A DNA stretch of 64,000 nt from Rossellomorea sp. AcN35-11 (GCA_030388825.1 CP128835.1:2846001-2910000), one strand, 5' to 3'; shown: positions 45,877-55,261, counted from the stretch's first letter. Notes: a model not told the origin generated them from the letters alone. Numbers and translations: made by a program.

Positions 45877-45993
45877 TTATAATTTACTTGAGAATGGTGG
45901 GAACTCTTCTTCGTTGCCATTGATTACGACAATTCCCGAAAGGGCCAAGGCAGTAATACTTGTGATCAGCATTAGTTTTTTCAATGTATTCAT
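45877..45993 (-). CDS. Secreted peptide pheromone precursor (NprX/PapR-like)
   Basis: 38 residues: a basic start (MNTLKKLML), a hydrophobic export segment (ITSITALALSGIVVI), then a short acidic tail NGNEEEFPPFSSKL. GGAGGTGAAAGG overlaps the end of the receptor gene, and the pheromone start lies 11 bp after the receptor stop. This is the order and size of RRNPP receptor-pheromone cassettes. The mature signal would be a 5-10 residue C-terminal piece; its ends cannot be read from sequence. Confidence 0.75.
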   Translation of the reverse strand: MNTLKKLMLITSITALALSGIVVINGNEEEFPPFSSKL

Positions 45994-46004
45994 CCTTTCA
46001 CCTC

Positions 46005-47261
46005 CTATAAACGTAACATTTCTTCATAAATGACATTTGCTTCATTTAGGTGAAATGCAGCAGATTTATATCTTCTAACCCCCTGGTAGTACTGACCAAG
46101 AAATTTAGAATACTCAGCATATAATAAATGAGACCCGTTCTTCTTAAAGAAGGGTAGGGTATGTTCTTTCATAAAGGCTTCAAAACCTTCCGGGTATTCA
46201 TTCAATGCGTATTGATAATAGGACAATTGATAGAATTTCTCAGGGAACTTTTCTTTAGAACAAAGCGCAAGTCCTTTTGGTAACCAGTATCTCACTTCTG
46301 GAAAATGTTTTTTCTTGTAATATTCCTTGACCAGGGAGAGAATGGAAAATAATTTGCCTTCCTCATTTGAATCTTTCAATTCGATACTACGCAAATAATG
46401 TTTGATGGCTTCATCACTTTTGTTCATGCATGAATATAAATATCCCAGATTCTGCTCCACCTTTGAATGTAAAGAGGTATAGTTTATGGAATGTGAGATG
46501 AAGTTCGCCCATTCATAATGCTTCTTCGCCTCTTCGTTATACCGTATTCGCCGGTAGGTAATCCCTAAAATCAAATGGACTTCAGCGCATCTTTTTTGAT
46601 AGTAGACCCCCTGGAAAATAGATAGTGACTTTTCACCATAAAAGATGGCAAATCGGTACTTACCTAAACGAGTCAAAACCAAACTGAATAGATAATATAA
46701 ATCTGCCCGTTCCTCCTCGTTGATCACATTTCCCAGAACATAGAAAGATTCGGCTTCTTTTAATTCTAACTGGGCTTTCTCATATTCATGCACTAAGTAA
46801 TAGTAGTTGCCTTTATATTTGTGAAAGTAGAATTTCAGCTTATCTGACAACTCTTTATAATGTGGGTGGATCTGCAACATTTGATCCAATGCTCTTTGAA
46901 AATCCCCTTGGATTAATTGAACTCGAAAGCAGAGAATTTTATAAAATAGATGAGGAATGATATCGTCCGTTTGTTCTAGATCCTTTTTGATAACCTCATT
47001 GAGGGCATTTGCTTCTTCTGTGTTATTCCACAACAGGGCATGGTTCCAATCCTCCAGGAGTTTATTCAAGTGGACTGGGGTGTCAAGAAGATTGTTCACA
47101 CCCAAGCGGTCACAGAGTAACTTAATGATGTCGTTTGAAGGAGTGACTTGATTGTTTTCCAGTTTGGAAAGATATGATACGGAGATAATCCCTTTTGATA
47201 GGTCTTCTTGTGTCAGATTTTTTTTTTGTCTGTGAAAGCGGATTTTAGAACCGATTGTCAT
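46005..47261 (-). CDS. Quorum-sensing transcription regulator, HTH plus TPR (NprR-like RRNPP family)
   Basis: 418 residues. N-terminal XRE-type helix-turn-helix (IGSKIRFHRQKKNLTQEDLSKGIISVSYLSKLENNQVTPS), then about nine TPR-like helix pairs to the end, including EQNLGYLYSCMNKSDEAIKHYLRSIEL. Length fits NprR (about 420) better than PlcR (about 285). RRNPP receptors bind re-imported peptides in the TPR groove. The ATG at 47261 follows GAGGAGAAAG. The longer in-frame start at 47306 has no site. Confidence 0.88.
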   Translation of the reverse strand: MTIGSKIRFHRQKKNLTQEDLSKGIISVSYLSKLENNQVTPSNDIIKLLCDRLGVNNLLDTPVHLNKLLEDWNHALLWNNTEEANALNEVIKKDLEQTDDIIPHLFYKILCFRVQLIQGDFQRALDQMLQIHPHYKELSDKLKFYFHKYKGNYYYLVHEYEKAQLELKEAESFYVLGNVINEEERADLYYLFSLVLTRLGKYRFAIFYGEKSLSIFQGVYYQKRCAEVHLILGITYRRIRYNEEAKKHYEWANFISHSINYTSLHSKVEQNLGYLYSCMNKSDEAIKHYLRSIELKDSNEEGKLFSILSLVKEYYKKKHFPEVRYWLPKGLALCSKEKFPEKFYQLSYYQYALNEYPEGFEAFMKEHTLPFFKKNGSHLLYAEYSKFLGQYYQGVRRYKSAAFHLNEANVIYEEMLRL

Positions 47262-47435
47262 AAGAACTTTCTCCTCTAACTCTCTTAAATGACCCATTTT
47301 TTTCATGATGGAATATTAAAATAGTAACACATGAAAAGATAAAATGTTTAGAATATTCCTATAATTATATTTTTTATAGGTATTTTGGATTGTGTTTCAT
47401 TCTCTCAGTTGGAGGATTCATGGATGGCTTTCCTT

Positions 47436-47444
47436 TGGTATAAT
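47436..47444 (+). promoter_or_regulatory. Extended -10 promoter of the threonine aldolase gene
   Basis: TGGTATAAT at 47436-47444, with a weak -35. The ribosome-binding site GAGGAGGTAG follows before the TTG start. Confidence 0.55.
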
Positions 47445-47479
47445 AAATCCTGTGAAAGGATAAGAGGAGGTAGTTCACA

Positions 47480-48499
47480 TTGATAGATTTAAGAAGTGAT
47501 ACAGTAACCAAGCCAACGGAAGCGATGAGAAAGGCAGCTTTTGAAGCTGAAGTCGGGGATGATGTGTATGGGGAAGATCCTACAATGAAAAAGCTGGAAC
47601 AGGAAGCAGCGAATCTATTAGGTAAAGAAGCCGCCTTATTTGTAACGAGCGGAACTCAAGGAAATCAGATAGCTGTTTTAACACACACCCGCCCCGGGAA
47701 TGAAATTATACTGGAAGCTAATTCACATATATTTTACTATGAGTCAGGTGCTGTTGCTGCTTTGGCAGGTGTTCAGACACGTACCATCCACGGAATCAGA
47801 GGTGAGATGGATCCTGTCGAGGTAGAAGAGTCCATACGTATAGAAGATCAGCACTTTCCCGAAACTGGGCTCATTTGTTTAGAAAATACGCATAATCGTG
47901 CAGGTGGAGCAATCGTGTCTCCAGAGAATATGAAGGCGATTCACGCACTGGCTAAAAAGCATTCTATCCCTGTTCATATGGATGGTGCACGACTCTTTAA
48001 TGCTGTGTCTGCCAGCGGAAAGAATGTCAGTGAGTTCACCGACCACTGTGATACAGTGCAAGTCTGCCTGTCTAAAGGGTTGGGTGCGCCTATAGGTTCA
48101 ATTATCGCCGGAGATCATACCTTCATAAAGCGTGCACGAAAATGGAGAAAGAGGTTAGGGGGCGGCTTGAGACAGGCAGGTATGGTAGCCGCGCCAGGAT
48201 TGGTGGCCTTGACAACCATGAGGGACAGGTTGGTGGAGGATCATGAAAAAGCATTAATATTGAGGGAAACCCTTCAATCCTGTGAAGGGATTGAGGTCAT
48301 CAATAATGTGGAAACTAATATCGTGGTTGCAGATGTGAAGGAAAGGGGAATGACGTCGGATCAATATGTTAAGAAGTTAAAGGAAAATGGAATCCTGGCA
48401 GTTACATTTGGGCCTACTCTTGTTCGTTTTACCACTCACTATGATGTTTCTATGAATGATATGAAGGGGGTTACTGAAAAATTGAGGAACCTTTCTTAA
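47480..48499 (+). CDS. ltaE: Low-specificity L-threonine aldolase
   Basis: 339 residues, PLP fold type I. IDLRSDTVTKPTEAMRKA, GDDVYGEDPT, FVTSGTQGNQ, HMDGARLFNA and the PLP lysine region VQVCLSKGLGAPIGS are conserved. It cleaves threonine to glycine and acetaldehyde. Translation starts at TTG. Confidence 0.94.
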   Translation: MIDLRSDTVTKPTEAMRKAAFEAEVGDDVYGEDPTMKKLEQEAANLLGKEAALFVTSGTQGNQIAVLTHTRPGNEIILEANSHIFYYESGAVAALAGVQTRTIHGIRGEMDPVEVEESIRIEDQHFPETGLICLENTHNRAGGAIVSPENMKAIHALAKKHSIPVHMDGARLFNAVSASGKNVSEFTDHCDTVQVCLSKGLGAPIGSIIAGDHTFIKRARKWRKRLGGGLRQAGMVAAPGLVALTTMRDRLVEDHEKALILRETLQSCEGIEVINNVETNIVVADVKERGMTSDQYVKKLKENGILAVTFGPTLVRFTTHYDVSMNDMKGVTEKLRNLS

Positions 48500-48555
48500 T
48501 ACAGAGGGTAAACCTTGACATAAGGAACGGAAGAGCTGTTGCCCTTCCGAATTTC

Positions 48556-48894
48556 TTACTCATTTTGATCCAGTTTTTTTCCGTGATGAGGCTGCGGATG
48601 CCACCTCATCATGTAATCATTTTCTTTCAATTTTTGATGTTTCGCTTCCATCATCTTAAGAACCTTGTTCCCTTGTTCTTTTGAAAAGATGCCATACTCA
48701 ACATATTTGTTGACAAGTTCTTTCTTTGTTGAAAACAATTGTTCATGCAATTTGGAAAGCTCTGCTTTTTGCTCTTCAGTGAGTTCCACCTTTTGATCGG
48801 AAGGTGTCACCGGCTCTCCTTCTGCAGCGGCAAATGTACCAAAACTCAAGCTGATCATAAGGACAACCAAGACAGATACCATCATCTTTTTCAT
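48556..48894 (-). CDS. DUF2680 (YckD-like) secreted protein
   Basis: 112 residues: a Sec signal peptide (MMVSVLVVLMISLSFGTFAAA), then a helical DUF2680 domain (LTEEQKAELSKLHEQLFSTKKELVNKYVEYGIFSKEQGNKVLKMM) and a His-rich tail. Function unknown. ATG 48894 follows GGAGGAATAAT. Confidence 0.82.
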   Translation of the reverse strand: MKKMMVSVLVVLMISLSFGTFAAAEGEPVTPSDQKVELTEEQKAELSKLHEQLFSTKKELVNKYVEYGIFSKEQGNKVLKMMEAKHQKLKENDYMMRWHPQPHHGKKLDQNE

Positions 48895-49019
48895 TATTAT
48901 TCCTCCATTCCAAGTTTTCTTTTCTATTGTTTGCGGAACACTAGAAGAATATGTAAGGATGAGAGAATAACGATCGTGATGACATATTTGAAACAAAGAA
49001 TATGAAAGGTGAATGAAGG

Positions 49020-49424
49020 ATGATTAAACAGTTTTTGTCCAGTATTGGAATCGGGCATGTTAAAGTAGATACAATCGTGCATAAAACCGAAATTTCACCT
49101 GGAGATTTCATAGAAGGCGAAGTCGTTTTGGTAGGAGGAATGTCTGATCAGCCTGTGAATGAAGTTTATCTATTGCTGCTTGAGAAGTACGAGGAAGACA
49201 AAGAAGACAGCGACTTCCCTTACCATGAAAAAGATGTAGACACCATTATTCTTAATGATATCGGTACAATTAGAGCAGGTGAGGAAAAAAGGATTCCATT
49301 TTCGTTTCCTACATCTTCAGAACATCCTAAAACAACGGAAACAAACAAAACCATATTGAGAACAACGGTAGATATACCTCAAGCTGTGGATCCGACTGAT
49401 GAAGATAGTATATTCGTACGTTAA
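49020..49424 (+). CDS. Short Spo0M-like (SpoOM family) protein
   Basis: 134 residues matching the N-terminal arrestin-like half of Spo0M: GIGHVKVDTIVHKTEISPGDFIEGEVVLVGG, then IPFSFPTSSEHP and a final DIPQAVDPTDEDSIFV. Full Spo0M is about 258 residues. The stop is followed directly by a perfect terminator, so it looks like a genuine short form rather than a truncation in progress. Confidence 0.8.
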   Translation: MIKQFLSSIGIGHVKVDTIVHKTEISPGDFIEGEVVLVGGMSDQPVNEVYLLLLEKYEEDKEDSDFPYHEKDVDTIILNDIGTIRAGEEKRIPFSFPTSSEHPKTTETNKTILRTTVDIPQAVDPTDEDSIFVR

Positions 49425-49433
49425 TAGTTTAAA

Positions 49434-49475
49434 GAAAAGAAGACAGATTCTGCGTTGAATCTGTCTTCTTTTCAT
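49434..49475 (+). terminator. Rho-independent terminator
   Basis: GAAAAGAAGACAGATTC / GAATCTGTCTTCTTTTC, 17-bp stem with a 6-nt loop. Confidence 0.9.
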
Positions 49476-49603
49476 TTAGTGTGAAAAAGAGATATTTTAC
49501 TCATTGAAATCCATCATAACCCACTGTAAAATATAGTAAGCGTATACATTCTAAAAATTCAGAATTTAAATGTGTATGAATTTATTGGAGAGGAAGGAAT
49601 TCG

Positions 49604-51311
49604 ATGGGTGGAATATGGTTAGCGGTTATAGGGGGGCTCGTATTTTTATTAGGCTATAAATATTACTCCAAGCTCATAGCTGAGCGTGTGTATCGTCTGG
49701 ACCCGACTTATGTCACGCCGGCACACCAGTACAAGGATGGTGTAGATTTTGTACCTACCAATCGGTATGTCCTTTGGGGTCACCACTTCACTTCAGTTGC
49801 TGGTGCTGCTCCCATTGTAGGGCCGGCAATCGCCGTATACTGGGGATGGCTTCCGGCTTTTTTGTGGGTCATTTTAGGGACCGTGTTTGCTGCGGGTGTT
49901 CATGACTTTGGAACGTTGGTTCTATCGGTTCGGAATAAAGGACAATCTGTCGGTTCTCTTGCGAACAAATTAATCGGCAAAAGAGCAAAAGTACTTTTCC
50001 TATTTATAATCCTCATTCTGGTATTAATGGTAAATGCAGTGTTTGCCTGGGTCATTGCAAATTTATTCATTACTTTCCCAGCTAGCGTGATCTCTGTGTT
50101 CATACAGATTCCGTTGGCAGTATGGATAGGGTATTCGGTTTATAAACGCAATGGCAGTATGCTTCTGCCATCAGTCATAGCGCTTGCCGTTATGTATGCA
50201 TCAGCCGTCATTGCAAGCCGGGTGGAGTTTTTGCAAATTGATTTAGTCCGGTATTTAGGTGGACAAGAGGCAACCGCATTTTTTGGACTAAGTTCTACGA
50301 GCATGGCTTTCTTTGTGTGGATAGTCGTTCTGATGGTTTACGTTTACATAGCTTCCACTTTGCCTGTATGGAAGCTTTTACAGCCGCGTGATTATATCAA
50401 TTCCCATCAACTGATTGTCGGTCTCGGATTACTTTACCTGGGTCTTCTGTTCACTAACCCGGAGATCACAGCACCGATGACAAACAGTGCTGCCGATGTT
50501 TCATGGTTCCCCTTATTATTTATCACGATTGCATGCGGGGCCATTTCCGGATTTCATGGGCTTGTATCTTCCGGTACATCTTCCAAACAATTGGATAAAG
50601 AAACGGATGCCCGATTTGTCGGTTACCTTGGAGCAGTGGGTGAAGGAGCACTTGCCTTGATTGCAATCATTGCATGTATCACATTTTTCCCGAATGTGGA
50701 AGAGTTTCAGGCGACGTACAGTGGTTTCGCTGCAGCAAGTGGAGCTGGATTGGGGGTTTTCATCAAGGGGGCAGGACAACTTGCCACAGGAGTGGGCATC
50801 CCTGCCGACATAGCCGCGACGATTGTATCAGTCATCATAGTGAGTTTCGCTGCCACTACATTGGATTCCTCTGTTCGTCTCATGCGATACATCATTGCTG
50901 AGCTCGGAGAAGAGTACAAGGTCAATCCACTGACAAATGCTCACGTTGCGACGACGATTGCCGTTGTTTCAAGTCGCTGCTTTAACATTATTGCCACAAG
51001 GCCCTAAAGGATTCGGCTCAGGAGGATATCTGCTTTGGCCATTATTCGGTACATCGAATCAACTACTTGCGGGAATCAGTTTACTCCTCATTACGATCTG
51101 GCTAAAACGACAAGGAAGGAACTATTTCGCTACCTTGATTCCCATGCTGTTCCTAATGTTCATGACCCTGTGGGCGATGATTCACCAGGTGGTGTTCGAA
51201 TGGTCAGGTGCCGGTGATTCAGAAGGAAATATGCTGCTATTCATCTTTGGCAGTATCATTCTTATCTTCACAATGTGGATTCTCATAACAGTCTGCTGCT
51301 TCACTTTCTAA
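49604..51311 (+). CDS. cstA: Carbon starvation protein CstA (peptide/pyruvate transporter), +1 frameshift
   Basis: Restored length about 568 residues with some 15 helices: YYSKLIAERVYRLDP, ALGFVPTNR-like DFVPTNRYVLWGHHFTSVAGAAPIVGPAIAVYWGW, GFHGLVSSGTSSKQL and FAATTLDSSVRLMRYI. At 50975 an extra C breaks the frame; without it the protein reads AVVSSAALTLLPQGPKGFGSGGYLLWPLFGTSNQLLAG. The extreme C terminus (LITVCCFTF) may hide another shift. CstA imports peptides or pyruvate. Confidence 0.9.
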
Positions 51312-51493
51312 AAAGGGGGACGATCCCTCACAGTTCTCTGCTTAATCAATTGAAAGGGCGACTCAGGACCGGGTCCCCTTTTTCTATTTATATAGAGGGA
51401 GGGTTCAAAATGGTGGAAATCATGATGATTCGTTCAGAGCTTGAAGTCGGGATGGGCTGATGTGGTGGAGTCAGTGGTGACGGGTTCATCACA

Positions 51494-51781
51494 ATGGAGC
51501 AAGATTTTACTCATCATCAGAAAGAAAGAGTTTCACTGGGAGAACTTTACCGTGAATCTATCGATACCTATGGAGAGAAGGTATCGATTATCTATTGCGA
51601 TCCTAGAAATCTCTTATCCATCTTTATTTATTTTATCAGGCAGGCGGGACGAAAAAAGTTGCCGCTCCATAAAGTTGCTTTTAGTATCCTCTTTCATATT
51701 AAAAGGGAGGCCATTTTTATCAATGGTCACTTTCTTAAAGAAAAACGGGAGTATCACCCTGCCATTCAGAAACATTTATAA
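51494..51781 (+). CDS. Hypothetical protein between cstA and the cory-CC-star gene
   Basis: 95 residues, starting MEQDFTHHQKERVSLGELY, with a hydrophobic-basic middle (LLSIFIYFIRQAGRKKLPLHKVAFSILFHIKRE). I do not recognise it. The ribosome-binding site is weak. It is 14 bp from the next gene and probably in its operon. Confidence 0.55.
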   Translation: MEQDFTHHQKERVSLGELYRESIDTYGEKVSIIYCDPRNLLSIFIYFIRQAGRKKLPLHKVAFSILFHIKREAIFINGHFLKEKREYHPAIQKHL

Positions 51782-51795
51782 GGGGATGATCAACA

Positions 51796-52065
51796 ATGGA
51801 TGTATCAATGAAAGACAAGTTCAAAAGAATCGTACAGCTGTACGATGACATGATCCGCCTTCCTCACAAGACGGAGATTGCCCGGGAATTGAGGGATGAG
51901 GAAGATTTATTCTTATTGCTCCTCTATTCCGACATGCTGGGTTTGCCGAATCCTGTCTTTTATTACACATTGGAACTCTATCCATATATAGTAGAAAAAT
52001 TTCACGATTGGCATTTAAGAATGGGAATGGAGCACTCACCTTTGGATGGCATAAGATGCTGTTAA
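51796..52065 (+). CDS. Cory-CC-star protein
   Basis: 89 residues ending LDGIRCC, the double cysteine at the very C terminus that names the family. KTEIARELRDEEDLFLLLLYSDMLGLPNPVFYYTLELYP is the conserved body. Function is unknown. It is followed 22 bp later by an ArsA/Get3-like ATPase, a recurring pairing. Confidence 0.82.
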   Translation: MDVSMKDKFKRIVQLYDDMIRLPHKTEIARELRDEEDLFLLLLYSDMLGLPNPVFYYTLELYPYIVEKFHDWHLRMGMEHSPLDGIRCC

Positions 52066-52087
52066 CAAAAAGGGAAGGGAGACAAAT

Positions 52088-53047
52088 ATGCATGATGTAC
52101 AGCACCAATCAATTGTTTTTGTAGGGGGGAAAGGAGGAGTAGGGAAATCAACTTCTGCATCTGCTCTAGCCTTAATGTTTGCTAAAAAGGGAAAGAAAAC
52201 GTTAATCATTTCAACTGATCCTGCTCATAATCTAGGGGATATATTTCATAGGGAAATCAAGGAGAACAAAACACAATTGAAAGAAAATCTATGGGGAATA
52301 GAAATCAACCCAACTTCCGAAACCCAGAGATACATCGATGGCGTTAAAAGGAATCTAAAGGGAATGGTTAAATCAAATATGATCAATGAGGTACACCGTC
52401 AGATCGATATGGCTGCATCTGCACCAGGTGCGGAGGAAGCTGCACTATTTGACCGGATGGTATCCATCATCCTGGAAGAAGCAAATGGTTTCGACAAAAT
52501 CATCTTTGACACGGCACCTACCGGTCATACGATTAGGCTTCTATCTCTTCCGGAACTGATGGGGGTATGGATGGACGGGATGCTGGAAAGAAGGAAGAAA
52601 ACAAACAAAAACTATTCACAGCTACTTAATGATGGTGAACCGGTTGAAGATCCCATTTATGATGTGCTCCAAAAACGGCGTGAGAAGTTTTCAAAAGTCA
52701 GGGAGATCCTCCTTGATTCCAAAAGGACAGGATTCATTTTTGTCCTCATACCTGAAAGACTTCCAATATTAGAAACTGAAAAGGCTGTTGAATCCATGGG
52801 TAAACATGGATTGAATATAGACGGGTTGATCGTTAATAAGGTCCTCCCGAGTCTGGCGGATGGAGAGTTTCTTCAGAAAAGGAAAGATCAGGAGAAGCTT
52901 TACTTACAACTTATGAAGAAGAAGTTTACAAATCAGTCATTTTATCAAATTCCTCTACTAGAAGAAGATATCTGTACCCTCCATCACCTGGATGAATTTG
53001 TAGGCCATTTAGATGAACAAATATTCAGTGGAGAAGGTTGTATTTAG
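52088..53047 (+). CDS. ArsA/GET3-like ATPase
   Basis: 319 residues. Deviant Walker A GGKGGVGKSTSASALAL, switch region STDPAHNLGDIF and IIFDTAPTGHTIRLLSLPEL are characteristic of ArsA/Get3 SIMIBI ATPases. No arsenic genes are adjacent. Its partner is the preceding small Cys-tailed protein, so handling of that protein is a reasonable guess. GGAAGGGAG precedes the ATG. Confidence 0.88.
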   Translation: MHDVQHQSIVFVGGKGGVGKSTSASALALMFAKKGKKTLIISTDPAHNLGDIFHREIKENKTQLKENLWGIEINPTSETQRYIDGVKRNLKGMVKSNMINEVHRQIDMAASAPGAEEAALFDRMVSIILEEANGFDKIIFDTAPTGHTIRLLSLPELMGVWMDGMLERRKKTNKNYSQLLNDGEPVEDPIYDVLQKRREKFSKVREILLDSKRTGFIFVLIPERLPILETEKAVESMGKHGLNIDGLIVNKVLPSLADGEFLQKRKDQEKLYLQLMKKKFTNQSFYQIPLLEEDICTLHHLDEFVGHLDEQIFSGEGCI

Positions 53048-53174
53048 GTTGTCTCCCTTCTCAAAATGATCGTAAAGCAATGAGCTCTAATGGTCATTTT
53101 TACATTCCTGAAGGAATCCCTTCCTTTTTTGTCGAAAAGATAATGTGAACAAAAAGGACGAGGGAGTGAAACCC

Positions 53175-54428
53175 ATGAGTAGTGATTGGAAACAAGTAAC
53201 GGGAATTCTTCCGTTGAAGAAGAGAGAAGAAACGCAGAATCGATGGCTGTTCCATAGACTGAATACTCTGTTACCGTCCTTGATGAAAAAGCATGATGTT
53301 GACATGTGGGTTGTCTCTTCACGAGAATATAATGAAGATCCTATTCTTAAAACTTTATTCCCCACCACTATTGATTCTTCGGGAAGATTGACGATTCTCG
53401 TGTTTTATCTTGATGAAAATCAACAAATGAAAAGATGGGTGCTTCACCCTAATCCGGGCTTTGAGCCATTTTATGAACGTATTTGGTCACCGGAAGAATA
53501 CGATCAATGGGAATGCCTCAAAAGACTTGTAGAAAGTCATGACCCTGATTCAATTGCATTAAATTACTCATCCACCTTTGCCGCATGTGATGGAATAAGC
53601 CATTCTTTGTTTGAACATATTAGCATGCTGTTGGATGAGTATTCCCATAAGTTTGTGTCAGCTCAGCAAATCATCGTGGACTGGCTGTCGGTAAGGACTC
53701 CAAAAGAGCTTACTGCCTATCCTTCCATAGCCGAGCTGGCGAGGTCCATAGCAGGAGAAGCTTTATCCCAAGGAGTCATTCATCCAGGTATTACAACGAC
53801 TGAAGATGTAGTGGATTGGATCAGGCAACGGGTCTTGGGGTTAGGACTTGAAACATCTTTTTACCCTACAGTCGATTTGCAGCGAAAAGGTGCAGATATG
53901 GACCGGTTGGAAGGTGAAATCATCAGGTGTGGAGACATCGTGCACCTGGACTTTGGTATCCGATATCTAGGATTAGCAACAGATACTCAGCAGCTTGCCT
54001 ACGTTCGCTATCCTGGTGAGGAGGAAGCACCAGAAGGACTTCAATCAGCCTTGCAAACCGCTTTAAGGTTCGAGGACATTATATTCGAAGAAATGAAGGT
54101 AGGCAGAACAGGAAACGAAGTATTTCACCGTTCAATGAAAAAGGCGAGGGATGAAGGGATTGAAGCAATGCTTTATTCTCATCCAATAGGAAATCACTGC
54201 CATGAAACAGGTGCTTTAATCGGGTTGTATGATCAACAAAGGGATATTCCCATTAGAGGAGATCTGCCTATCACATGCAATACATGTTATGCCATGGAGT
54301 TTAACATCAGGCAATACGTTCCTGAATGGAACCAGTCGGTCCCTATCTACCTTGAAGAACCCGTCGCATTCATAAAAGAGCGATTGGAATTCATGGCTAA
54401 GAGACAAGTATCATTCTACCTTATATAA
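53175..54428 (+). CDS. M24-family metallopeptidase-like (Xaa-Pro type) protein
   Basis: 417 residues. Creatinase-like N-terminal domain, then the pita-bread fold with VHLDFGIRYLGLATDTQQLAY, HPIGNHCHETGALIG and AMEFNIRQYVPEW. The usual metal ligands D-D-H-E-E are mostly visible, but the final Glu is uncertain. ATG 53175 has GAGGGAGTG upstream. Confidence 0.85.
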   Translation: MSSDWKQVTGILPLKKREETQNRWLFHRLNTLLPSLMKKHDVDMWVVSSREYNEDPILKTLFPTTIDSSGRLTILVFYLDENQQMKRWVLHPNPGFEPFYERIWSPEEYDQWECLKRLVESHDPDSIALNYSSTFAACDGISHSLFEHISMLLDEYSHKFVSAQQIIVDWLSVRTPKELTAYPSIAELARSIAGEALSQGVIHPGITTTEDVVDWIRQRVLGLGLETSFYPTVDLQRKGADMDRLEGEIIRCGDIVHLDFGIRYLGLATDTQQLAYVRYPGEEEAPEGLQSALQTALRFEDIIFEEMKVGRTGNEVFHRSMKKARDEGIEAMLYSHPIGNHCHETGALIGLYDQQRDIPIRGDLPITCNTCYAMEFNIRQYVPEWNQSVPIYLEEPVAFIKERLEFMAKRQVSFYLI

Positions 54429-54436
54429 ACCGAGTG

Positions 54437-54467
54437 AAGAGTACAATCGAAGGATTGTACTCTTTTA
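54437..54467 (+). terminator. Rho-independent terminator
   Basis: AAGAGTACAATC / GATTGTACTCTTTT with a 4-nt loop. Confidence 0.88.
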
Positions 54468-54570
54468 TATAACTGTATCCTTCTAAAGAGAATTGTGCTT
54501 TATAACATCAGTAAGCAGAATGAGAGATCTAATGAAGATGCATACATCGTAAAAAAAATAAGAAAACCAC

Positions 54571-54599
54571 TTGACTTTATACCTAGTGGGGTATAATAT
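54571..54599 (+). promoter_or_regulatory. cstR promoter with CstR operator
   Basis: -35 TTGACT (54571-54576), 17-bp spacer, -10 TAATAT (54594-54599). The spacer and -10 hold the palindrome ATACCTAGTGGGGTAT (54579-54594), the CstR/CsoR-type site, so the regulator should repress its own gene. Confidence 0.82.
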
Positions 54600-54643
54600 A
54601 GTGAATGTAGCAAGAAAACAACAAGCCAACAGGAGGTGTCTGG

Positions 54644-54904
54644 ATGGAATACAACTCACAAATTAAGAATCGGATTAGACGTGTTGAAGGGCAGCTCCGG
54701 GGAATAGTCAGAATGATGGAGCAAGGTGAAGATTGTAAAGATGTTATGACGCAGCTTTCAGCAGCCAAAACAGCTCTAGACCGTTCGGCAGGCTTAATTG
54801 TCAGTATGAATCTTGTCGAGTGCGTCAGGGATTCCAGGGAGTCAGGTGAAAGAACAGAAGATCTTGTACAAGAAGCAGTGAATTTATTAGTGAAGAGTCG
54901 ATAA
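54644..54904 (+). CDS. cstR: Persulfide-sensing repressor CstR (CsoR family)
   Basis: 86 residues, all-helical. Two cysteines at EDCKDV (~31) and LVECVRD (~60) match CstR. The histidine that precedes the second Cys in copper-sensing CsoR is replaced (VEC), which argues against copper. CstR releases DNA when the cysteines are crosslinked by di- or polysulfide. Operators of the same type recur through the downstream operons. Confidence 0.9.
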   Translation: MEYNSQIKNRIRRVEGQLRGIVRMMEQGEDCKDVMTQLSAAKTALDRSAGLIVSMNLVECVRDSRESGERTEDLVQEAVNLLVKSR

Positions 54905-54913
54905 GAAAATAGG

Positions 54914-54956
54914 TTGACATCTTTTTTTATATCACATAATATACCCATATAGGTAT
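54914..54956 (+). promoter_or_regulatory. tusA promoter with CstR operator
   Basis: TTGACA (54914-54919), 17-bp spacer, TAATAT (54937-54942), overlapped downstream by ATACCCATATAGGTAT (54941-54956). Confidence 0.78.
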
Positions 54957-54981
54957 ATAAAGAATGAGGAGGCATCACGAA

Positions 54982-55212
54982 ATGATGAATGCAGATAAAG
55001 TACTTGATGCAAAAGGGTTAGCTTGCCCAATGCCGATCGTGAAGACACGAAAGGCGATAAAAGAAATAGATTCCGGTCAAATTTTAGAGGTGCAGACAAC
55101 AGATAAAGGAGCAAAAAGTGATTTGACGGCCTGGGCAAAATCTACGGGACATGAATTACTTGACTCAAAAGAAGAAAGTGATGTATTTACATTCTGGATT
55201 AAAAAAGGATAA
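54982..55212 (+). CDS. tusA: TusA-like sulfurtransferase
   Basis: 76 residues. The catalytic Cys sits in DAKGLACPMPIVKTRKAI (CPxP motif), then VQTTDKGAKSDLTAWAKSTGHELL. It carries sulfane sulfur as a protein persulfide. GAGGAGG precedes ATG 54982. Confidence 0.92.
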   Translation: MMNADKVLDAKGLACPMPIVKTRKAIKEIDSGQILEVQTTDKGAKSDLTAWAKSTGHELLDSKEESDVFTFWIKKG

Positions 55213-55230
55213 ATTTTTTTAAGGGGAATT

Positions 55231-55246
55231 ATACCCCTTATGGTAA
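55231..55246 (+). promoter_or_regulatory. CstR-like half-conserved site before the DsrE gene
   Basis: ATACCCCTTATGGTAA, overlapping an AAGGGG/CCCCTT inverted repeat. Weaker than the sites at 54579 and 54941, with no clear promoter. Confidence 0.45.
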
Positions 55247-55261
55247 ATAGGAGGAGATACA

